Of a DNA stretch of 64,000 bases, positions 54,681-62,700 are shown one piece after another. Location: positions 3,658,001 through 3,722,000 of the forward strand of contig NZ_CP134152.1 in assembly GCF_032164335.1 (NCBI RefSeq), given 5' to 3'. Origin of the DNA: Winslowiella toletana. Lineage in GTDB: Bacteria; Pseudomonadota; Gammaproteobacteria; Enterobacterales; Enterobacteriaceae. The stretch's first letter is position 1, and every line of letters starts with the position of its first letter. The translations under genes and the position numbers were made by a program. The notes below the pieces were generated by a model. That model searched no databases. It was not told the DNA's origin and saw only the letters and a list, made by a program, of their open reading frames with translations.

Positions 54681-55260
54681 GACCCTCTCCTTTAAGTAAT
54701 ATCCTAAAAAAAATAAGCAACATCTAAAATAAAAGTGAACTTATCTTAAAACTGGTGAAAGAAAAAATAAGGAATTAAATGTCACTGCCTCTTTGCATAG
54801 CAAATTTATAATCACAGACAGAAGTTAATATACTGTTAAAAACCAAAGCAAACCATTGATCAATGGTCTTCACTCTATTGTCAACAGCCAGAATGATAAC
54901 AAATGAAAAACATTACCACCATAATTAAATTACCACAAAAAAACGGCGCCAACTGCTCTGATTATCCTGCCTGTTTAAAAACATTATAAAAATCATTGTT
55001 ATTATGACCACGGTGTACATATCTGAACTAATTACCATAGTAAGTTAACGCAAAGATTTTCATTGAAATAGAGCATTAACATCTGCTTTACATCACAGAT
55101 GCTAAAAACTGGATAACGCACAAATCGGCACATCAAACTGCCGTTCTTTGCAAATATAAAAAGTAATATGCATTCACTGCATGTATAATATAGATGTCGA
55201 CTCATATAAGAGAGAGATACAAATCAACAATCATTGATACGATTTGACACAGGAAAATAT
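54681..55260. promoter_or_regulatory. Long AT-rich divergent region
   Basis: 580 bp between the divergent EAL and MarR-like genes, very AT-rich. It holds the 16-bp palindrome at 54852-54867. A 28-codon frame (54903-54989) has no ribosome-binding site and I do not call it a gene. Nothing else is recognisable. Confidence 0.5.
54852..54867. promoter_or_regulatory. 16-bp perfect palindrome, possible operator
   Basis: ACCATTGATCAATGGT is an exact palindrome about 170 bp upstream of the EAL gene and 394 bp upstream of the regulator gene. Symmetry and location fit a dimeric winged-helix or LuxR-type operator. The cognate protein is unknown. Confidence 0.45.
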
Positions 55261-56112
55261 ATGGAAATACATATTTCCTCAAAGGCATTGCTGTGCCGAA
55301 GTAACATTATAAAAAATAACCCGCGATTTAACGAAGCCATCAGAGAACACTTTCGCATCAATGATGAAATTTATAAGAAACAACCGCTTTTTTATAAAAC
55401 AATGCTACAGGAATCGAGATTTAATATAATACTTTCAATGTGTTGCTTCGTTTTTGGCAACCAGGCCTCGTCCGTTTCAGATATAAAAACCTTATGCTCA
55501 CGCTATAAAATTGCCAGCCCTAACAGTGTTATCGCGATTATTACATTACTGAAAACCACCCATCGCATTAAGACCTGGCGTAGCGAGGAGGATCGGCGCA
55601 AAGTTTTAATCCAGCCAACGCAAAAGGGTCTGGATGAGCTTAAAAGATATATGTCAGGTGCATTTTTACCGGTAAACATACTGTTTCCCGCGTACAACAC
55701 AAATGTTGATATGCTGGATAATGACACTTTACGCCATAATTTTTTTCGTCGCGCTGCTGAATATCTTTTTCGCGGAGTGACATTTAAAAAAATACTGCCA
55801 GAAGTCGGCCTGTTTATAGAAAAAGATGGCGGGCGCATGATCATGCTGTATCTTTATCTGCAGGCGACCAAAAACATGAATGGTCGAGGAGCAGTGATTG
55901 ATTATTCTGCCAGCATACTGGCAAAAGAGTTCTGTGTATCACGCATCCATGTCAACAGGTTGATCAAAGCAGCACAAAATGCCGGATACTTGAAAGAGCG
56001 TGAAAATGGCTCAATTGAAATTTATCCCAGCTTTATTCAGCTGGTAGAAAATTACGCCGGGTTATACTTTGCTTACATTACCCATTATCTTAACATTCAC
56101 CCGACTGAATAA
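55261..56112 (+). CDS. Two-winged-helix (MarR-like) regulator
   Basis: 283 residues from the ATG at 55261 (AGGA 6 nt upstream). An in-frame TTG nine codons earlier is less likely. The N-terminal half looks like a MarR-type winged helix (SVSDIKTLCSRYKIASPNSVIAII, then the wing WRSEEDRRKVLIQPTQKGLDEL). The C-terminal half has a second HTH (IDYSASILAKEFCVSRIHVNRLIKAAQ). The middle is uncharacterised. AT-rich codon use suggests acquisition. It probably controls itself, the EAL gene or the adjacent secretion/adhesin genes, an inference from position only. Confidence 0.8.
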   Translation: MEIHISSKALLCRSNIIKNNPRFNEAIREHFRINDEIYKKQPLFYKTMLQESRFNIILSMCCFVFGNQASSVSDIKTLCSRYKIASPNSVIAIITLLKTTHRIKTWRSEEDRRKVLIQPTQKGLDELKRYMSGAFLPVNILFPAYNTNVDMLDNDTLRHNFFRRAAEYLFRGVTFKKILPEVGLFIEKDGGRMIMLYLYLQATKNMNGRGAVIDYSASILAKEFCVSRIHVNRLIKAAQNAGYLKERENGSIEIYPSFIQLVENYAGLYFAYITHYLNIHPTE

Positions 56113-56173
56113 ACTCACCTTTCAGCCGATGCTCATAAGATGACGACTGATTGTAACTTGCCGGCATAAATGT

Positions 56174-56208
56174 AAATGGCGACCGCTATTAGCGATCGCC
56201 ATTTTTTT
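56174..56208 (+). terminator. Terminator after the MarR-like gene
   Basis: Stem of 14 bp with one mismatch (AAATGGCGACCGCT / AGCGATCGCCATTT, 56174-56187 and 56191-56204), 3-nt loop, and seven T on the plus strand. It lies between convergent genes and probably acts in both directions. Confidence 0.85.
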
Positions 56209-57382
56209 ATCTTTCGCGCAGCGCTTCCTTCGCTTTATTTAACGGTTTCAGCAAGTAATCGAGGATGGTTTTACTGCCGGTTTTAATATCAACGGTCGCA
56301 ATCATGCCAGGAAAGATCGGGAATTCCTTACCTTGTTTATTGACCAGATGATTGCTGGAAGTACGAATGTATACCCGATAGTAGTACACATCTCGCTTAA
56401 CTTCATCCTGAATGGTATCCGGTGAAATCAACGTAACTTCACCTTCCAGCCCACCGTAAATCGAATAGTCGTAAGCAGTAATTTTTACCAGCGCTTTTTG
56501 TCCGGGATGGATAAAGGCGACATCGCGTGGTGAAATTTTAGCCTCAATTAACATCTGATCGTCCAGCGGCACCAGACTCATTAATTTTCCGTTGGGTGGA
56601 ATAACCCCCCCGACGGTAGTAACGTCGATATCTTTTACTATGCCACGAACCGGCGCATTAAAGGTCAGCCGGGTCAGGGAATCTTCACGCCCGCGCATTA
56701 CCGAGCGCTGAGCTTCAATTTCCGCATTCGCTTTGGCTAACTCTTCACGCGCGCGCACATAATACTGATTTTGCATTTCGGTGATTTTATTCTCCAGCTC
56801 GTTTTTCTGACGCTGAAGACGAAGCACTTCAACACTACTTGCCGCCCCCTGCTTGACTAACGGCTGGGTCAGCGAAAGTTCGCGCTGCACCAGCGCTACA
56901 CCCTGACGTAAACCTTCTAATCCCTTTTCCAGGCTTTCGCGGCGTGATTGATAAAGTGCCGTCTCCTGCCTGACCAAATCGGTATCGTCGTCCAGCTCGG
57001 CGGGAAACACCAGTTCTCGCGAGTTAACTTCAGCGTTAAGGCGTGCCGCGGTGGCTAAAGCAGCGTTAAGACGCGACCCGCTCTCCAGCACGCCCGACTC
57101 GGTTTTTGTCCGGTCCAGCTGCGCCAGCTGCTGGCCACGTTCAACAATATCGCCCTCATGAACAAACAATTTATGGATAATGCCGCCTTCCAGCGACTGA
57201 ATCACTTGTTCATGCGAGGACGGTACCACTTTGCCACTGCCGGTCGTTACCTCATCCAGATTAAACAGGCTCGCCCAGATAACAAATACCGCCAGTAGCG
57301 CAAACAGGCTCCATGCAACCAGCGTGGAGCGCGGCAGGCGCGGCTCACGCAGGCCGCGATTAAAACGGCTAAAATCATTCAT
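56207..57382 (-). CDS. Type I secretion membrane fusion protein (HlyD/LapC type)
   Basis: 391 residues. One N-terminal TM (about 23-43), GSGKVVPSSHEQVIQSLEGG lipoyl half-motif, a long helical hairpin (about 95-235), and the HlyD C-terminal signature (ALVKITAYDYSIYGGLEGEV, FPIFPGMIATVDIKTG). It connects the ABC transporter to the outer-membrane channel for adhesin export. It overlaps the ABC gene by 4 bp. Confidence 0.93.
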   Translation of the reverse strand: MNDFSRFNRGLREPRLPRSTLVAWSLFALLAVFVIWASLFNLDEVTTGSGKVVPSSHEQVIQSLEGGIIHKLFVHEGDIVERGQQLAQLDRTKTESGVLESGSRLNAALATAARLNAEVNSRELVFPAELDDDTDLVRQETALYQSRRESLEKGLEGLRQGVALVQRELSLTQPLVKQGAASSVEVLRLQRQKNELENKITEMQNQYYVRAREELAKANAEIEAQRSVMRGREDSLTRLTFNAPVRGIVKDIDVTTVGGVIPPNGKLMSLVPLDDQMLIEAKISPRDVAFIHPGQKALVKITAYDYSIYGGLEGEVTLISPDTIQDEVKRDVYYYRVYIRTSSNHLVNKQGKEFPIFPGMIATVDIKTGSKTILDYLLKPLNKAKEALRER

Positions 57383-59583
57383 ACCGTTCCTCGCTCTGAA
57401 GTGGTTTTCGCCGGCGGCTCTTTCTTCATTGTCACGGTACGCTGCGGCGCTTTCGGCGCGGGTTTCTGCGGCGTCATACCGTGCTCACGTAAAATGGCAT
57501 CACGCGGCCCGTCCATGACTATGCGGCCGTTATCCAGCACGATGATGCGGTCTACCAGTTCGAGAATCGGCAGGCGATGGGTTGCCACCACCAGTGTGCG
57601 CTGCTTACCGAGCCAGTTATTCAGATGATGGATAAACTGCTTCTCACTGACCTCATCCAGCCAGGCCGTCGGTTCGTCAAGCAGCAGAATATTCGGCGAG
57701 GTCAATAGCGCACGGGCCAGCAACAGTGCCTGACGCTGCCCGCCAGACAATCCGGCACCGCCTTCACTAATGACATAGTTAAGCCCCATTTTCTGCTTAC
57801 GCACAAAATCCAGCGCACCGCTGATAGTCAGCGCATGATGAATCTCTTCATCGGTTGCCAGTGGGTTGCCCAACATAATGTTGTCCCGCACCGAACCAAA
57901 GAACAGCCGCGCCTGCTGGCTGAGTAACTGCATATCACGGCGTACGTCCGCCGGGTCAAGATGACTGAGAGAAATATCATCCAGCAGAATGCTGCCCTGC
58001 TGCGGCTCCTGCATACCGGCCAGCAGCTGTAACAAGGTACTTTTTCCTGAACCGTTGCGGCCCAGCAGCGCAATTTTTTCACCGGCCTTGATTTGCAGGC
58101 GTGAGATATTCAGTACATTCAGCTTCTCTTCTTCATCGTAATAAAACCCGAGATCTTCAAGCTGATAATTACCGCGCAGATGCGCTTTATGGACTTTTTT
58201 GCCGCGTTGCGGCTCATCGATTGGCCGCTGCATCAAATCATCCAGCCCTTTACGCGCTACTTTCGCCGACTGCCAACGTGACAGCACGCCGGAAATTTGC
58301 GCCAGCGGCGCAATGGTGCGTGAGGCAAGGATCGAGGTGCCCACCAGTGCGCCGGTGGTCATATCACCGGCAATCACCAGATAGCAGCCAACAAGCAGCA
58401 CCACCGCATAGACGATGGACTGAACTTCCTGCGTCCAGGTAAGCAGTAATCCGGTCAGCCAGCGCTGTTTCATTCCCACACTGGCCGCTACGTCACTGGT
58501 ATTATTCCATTGATTCTGAAAACGTTGCTCTGCACGCATCAGTTTGATGTCTTCAAGGCCCTGCACCGCCTCAACCAGCGTGGCGTTACGGATTGCCGAT
58601 TCGCGCATTCCTTCACTTGAGAGCCTGCCCAGCGGCCGCTGAACCAACAGTCCGGGGATAAGCAGCAGCGGCACCGCCAGCAGAACCACCAATACCAGCG
58701 GCCCACCGATCATCCACAGAATAAACACAAACAGCAGGAAGAACGGCAGGTCCGATATCGCCGCGATGGTGGTGGACGTGATCAGTTCACGCACCGATTC
58801 CAGTTCGCGGATCTGGGCGATAAACGAACCGGTGGATTTCGAACGCGCACCGTTTTTAATGCGCATGGCATGAGCGAAGACGCGTTCAGAGATACGCAGA
58901 TCGGCACGTTTACCGATTACATCAGAAATATGCACGCGCAGCATGCGCATAATAAATTCAAAAAAAATCGCCAGCATTACGCCGCCGAACAATACCCACA
59001 ATGTTGCTTCAGACTGCGATGGCACCACGCGGTCATACACCTGCATGGAGAAAACCATTCCTGACAGCGCCAGTACGTTAGCCGCCAGCGCGACCAGCAT
59101 AATATCGCTGTACCGACGCCAGTCTTTCAGCGCCAGTTGCCAGAACCAGTTTTTCTCATACGGTTTAATATAGTCATCAACGCGTGCATCCGGAGTGGAC
59201 TCCAATGGGCGCAGCACCACCAACATTTTGAGTCGCGTGCCCAGCTCTTCACGTGTTAATACGGTTTCAAGGCCGCCGTCGCCGCTGAATTGCAGGCAAA
59301 CGTTGCCGTCTTTATCCATGCGGTTGATGACCGCGATTTGTCCGCCGGTAAATTCCGCCAACAGCGGTAAACGCCAGGGATCGAGCAGTGCGCTATCCGC
59401 CGGTACGATGCGTAATCCGAGGCCGAGTTGACGCGCCATATCTTCCAGTACCAACTGACGAGGCGACTGACTTTCATGACTGATAGTGACCCGAACATGT
59501 TCCTGAGAAAAGTCGAGGCGATAGTGTTTAGCAACGATGAGCATGGCCTGAAGCCAGGGTTCAAACTGCGGATGAGTCTTCAT
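57379..59583 (-). CDS. Type I secretion ABC transporter (LapB type)
   Basis: 734 residues. An N-terminal C39-peptidase-like domain lacking the catalytic Cys (1-130, 'CLD' type, used to hold RTX substrates), a six-TM exporter domain (about 160-450) and an NBD with Walker A GRNGSGKST (about 508-516), signature LSGGQRQ and Walker B ILLLDEPT. This is the LapB/RtxB class that exports giant adhesins. It lies 175 bp downstream of the adhesin gene on the same strand, after a terminator hairpin. No outer-membrane TolC/LapE partner is encoded next to it. Confidence 0.94.
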   Translation of the reverse strand: MKTHPQFEPWLQAMLIVAKHYRLDFSQEHVRVTISHESQSPRQLVLEDMARQLGLGLRIVPADSALLDPWRLPLLAEFTGGQIAVINRMDKDGNVCLQFSGDGGLETVLTREELGTRLKMLVVLRPLESTPDARVDDYIKPYEKNWFWQLALKDWRRYSDIMLVALAANVLALSGMVFSMQVYDRVVPSQSEATLWVLFGGVMLAIFFEFIMRMLRVHISDVIGKRADLRISERVFAHAMRIKNGARSKSTGSFIAQIRELESVRELITSTTIAAISDLPFFLLFVFILWMIGGPLVLVVLLAVPLLLIPGLLVQRPLGRLSSEGMRESAIRNATLVEAVQGLEDIKLMRAEQRFQNQWNNTSDVAASVGMKQRWLTGLLLTWTQEVQSIVYAVVLLVGCYLVIAGDMTTGALVGTSILASRTIAPLAQISGVLSRWQSAKVARKGLDDLMQRPIDEPQRGKKVHKAHLRGNYQLEDLGFYYDEEEKLNVLNISRLQIKAGEKIALLGRNGSGKSTLLQLLAGMQEPQQGSILLDDISLSHLDPADVRRDMQLLSQQARLFFGSVRDNIMLGNPLATDEEIHHALTISGALDFVRKQKMGLNYVISEGGAGLSGGQRQALLLARALLTSPNILLLDEPTAWLDEVSEKQFIHHLNNWLGKQRTLVVATHRLPILELVDRIIVLDNGRIVMDGPRDAILREHGMTPQKPAPKAPQRTVTMKKEPPAKTTSERGTV

Positions 59584-59725
59584 AATGTTACTTCCTGTCA
59601 GCGCGATCGTTACAAACTTAAATGATTTCTAAAACAATTGGTTAGAAATCGAATAATTGCCAACTGGATCGAAAATACCATGTTTTTATTATGGTTACTG
59701 ATAGTGTTGTAAAGAACAGCAAAAT

Positions 59726-59750
59726 GCCGCGGAGATTCACTCTCCGCGGC
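59726..59750 (-). terminator. Terminator after the adhesin gene
   Basis: GCCGCGGAGA / TCTCCGCGGC perfect 10-bp stem (59726-59735 and 59741-59750), 5-nt loop, starting 8 nt after the adhesin stop. The minus-strand tail is ATTTTGC, a short T run. Probably a partial terminator separating the giant gene from the secretion genes. Confidence 0.75.
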
Positions 59751-59758
59751 CCGTTTAA

Positions 59759-62700
59759 CTACACAACTAACAACTGATGGTTTGCCAGCAAGGTGGCAAG
59801 ATCGGTTTGTACGCCATTCAGCGTTACCACCGTGGTCGGATCGAATTGACCTCCGCTGCCATCACGATCGATCTGGATCTCGGTGTTACTGCCGTTCTGT
59901 ACTACGCGAATGTAATCGGTGAGGTTGCCCGCTCCGGCATCGAGAGCCGCCACGCCGTTTACATAACTCGCCGATCCGCTACCGGTATAACCGCTGCCGG
60001 TAAGCAGTTCACGCAGATCAATCCGGTCAGTGTCCGCCGTTCCTTCCCAGGTTCCGACGGTGAAGCCGTTCACCACATCGCTGCCGTTACCGCCGGTAGC
60101 ATCTGCTGCGTTGATCAGCTTGTACAACAGCGTATCGTGACCGCCGCTACCGATATTAAAGGTGTCATTGCCGCCGCGTCCTTCGAACAGGTTATCGCCG
60201 CTGTTGCCGGTGATAACGTCATCGAAATCGGAGCCGGTAATACCTTCAATATTCACCAGTCGTGAGGTGTTAAAACCGGTGTCCTGCGCGGTGGAAATGC
60301 TCAGGTCAACCGTCACACCAGACGTTGCGTTACGATAATCCACCACGTCCATACCACCGGTGCTGCTCCAGGTATCATGATCGGATGTCGTATTCCAGCC
60401 GCCGGAACCGTTATAGGTATAGGTTCCCTCTTCAGCAATAAACGTGTCGTTATAGCCAGTACCGGTGATAGTACCGCTATTGCCTCCGTTGGCCGCTTCC
60501 GCCGTCAGAACATAGCTTTCCTTACCGTTGCCCGCTTCCAGTCCATCCCAGGTGACATTGTCAGAGACCCCGTTAGTGATCTTCACAATTTCAGCACTGT
60601 AGGTTTCATTCGGATTCAGGCCATAGAAACTCACCAGCGCCGAGCTGTCGTTTACCCCAATCCCCGACTGGGCATTGATAATCTGCGAGGCCACCAGTGC
60701 GCCAGCAGCGTTATACAGATTAACGGTGTTACCGTAGTAAACGTTGATCCCCTCGCTGTCGACGATACGCAGATGCATTGCGGTGCCGTCAGCAATTGCC
60801 TGGTTGTTCTGCACGTAAACGACCTGACCATTACGCTGGGAAATCAGCAGGTCTTGCGTGCCGTCCCAGTTGTAATCCAGCGCAGCGATACCGGTCACGT
60901 TCACCAGGCTGGACGCCAACTGAGTGGTCGTCCAGGAACTGCCATGATTGTTATTAGTAAACAAAGTGGCAGTCTGTGATGCGCTATAGGTGCTGAGCTT
61001 AATCACATCCATCTGGCCATCGCCGTTCCAGTCCACCGCTACCGACAAGTAACCTGCCGTGGCGTTCGAGGCTTCTACCGCGCTTTTGGCTGCCGAGAGC
61101 TGACCGTTACCGTCGTTGTAATAGATCACGCCGCCGGTATTGTTCAGGCTGCTGCCGATGTAGAGATCCATATAGCCGTCGCCATTAAAATCTGCCCAGG
61201 TCATCGACGCTGCGTTGGTGGTATTAGCGGCGTTAGCCACAAACACCCCCGTCAGGTTCTGCCCAATGGACAGCGTGCCGTTACCGTTGTTGTTAATAAC
61301 GGTCATCGAGTTTGCACCGCTGAGATTGGTATGCTGAACAATATCCACCGTACCATCGTTATTAATATCGACGCCGGAGATCTCGCGACCGGTGACGAAT
61401 TGACCAGCAAATCCTCCATTCCCATTGGTGCCATCCGCCACCAGTGTGCCGTTGTTGTTCACCACATAGGTTTTGGAGTCAAAACCCGCATCGCCGTAGG
61501 CAAGATCGACATAGCCGTCACCGGTCTTATCGTAGGCCATGACGCCGCCGTACCAGATGGTAGTACCCACTGCCAGCTGGCTGGCGGTATAGCTGGAGCC
61601 GTTGTAGGTCCACATCACCTGCGTGGATCCAGCATAGGAGGTCTCGGTACCAAACACATCCGCGGTACCGTTTCGGTCAAAGTCAGCCGATGTCTGACTC
61701 ACCACATTTGCCCCACGGGTGTTAGTCAGCGCGGTATCAGAATAGCTTGATATTGCGCTGCTGGAGTATGACTGCCCATTGGCAATGATATTCCACAGGC
61801 CGCTGCTGTTCAGACCAAGGGTCATCGTCGAGTTATCGGCGACACCGGCTGAGCTGGCCCAACTGGTATTGATCGATTCAGTGCCTACCGTCAGGCTACC
61901 GTTAGCAATACCGGTGGTATTGCCGTTGCCCGCACTGCTTTTCACCTGCGCCGTCACATCGTAGCTGTTAATGCCCAGTGCAGCGCTGTCCGGGATCTGC
62001 AAATACCAGGTGCTGTTATTCGGATCGACAACCACGGCACCACCGGTTTCTGAGGTGTAGGTTTTACCGTCAACGGTAACCACCAGATACTCGCCATTAG
62101 CCAGCGCCGCCGATACGGTGCCGCTGATAATCGGCGTGGTATCGGTGGTAGTCTGTGCAGTTATCACAGCGGTAGTGGTGGGTACGCTGGTATCCACCTT
62201 CAGCACAAAGTCGTCCGAATCGGTATAGTTCCCTGCCGTATCGGTAATGCGCATCACGTAGGTGTGATTACCGTCCCGCAAAGAACTGTCCTGGAAGTAC
62301 CAGCTGGTGGCACCATTCATCGTTACCTGACCCAACAGCACACCATCACGGTACAGCTCGGCGATTTCACCGTCTGCCAGCGCCTGATTCAGCGAGCCGT
62401 TAATGACCGGCGAGGTGTCATCGGTAGCGACAGAAGCACCGAAATCACCCTGACGCTCTCCGGTTTCATCGGTGTAGCTGACCACCGTCCCCTGGGTCGA
62501 TGGCGGCGTGGTATCTACCGTCACTACCTGCTGGGCGGTTGATCCGACGTTTCCTGCCTGATCAATAATCCGCACCTGATAGGTGTAGTCGCCGTCAGTC
62601 AGTTCACGGGTATCGGTATAGCTCCAGCTTCGATTGGTTACCGTAGCATCAACCCAGGTGGTGCCGCCGTCGAGGCTAATCTGCACACGTTCATCGCTGG

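Noticed and set aside
54903..54989. 28-codon plus-strand ORF in the EAL/MarR-like spacer
   Set aside because: No ribosome-binding site, unremarkable composition, and such short frames are expected by chance in AT-rich DNA.
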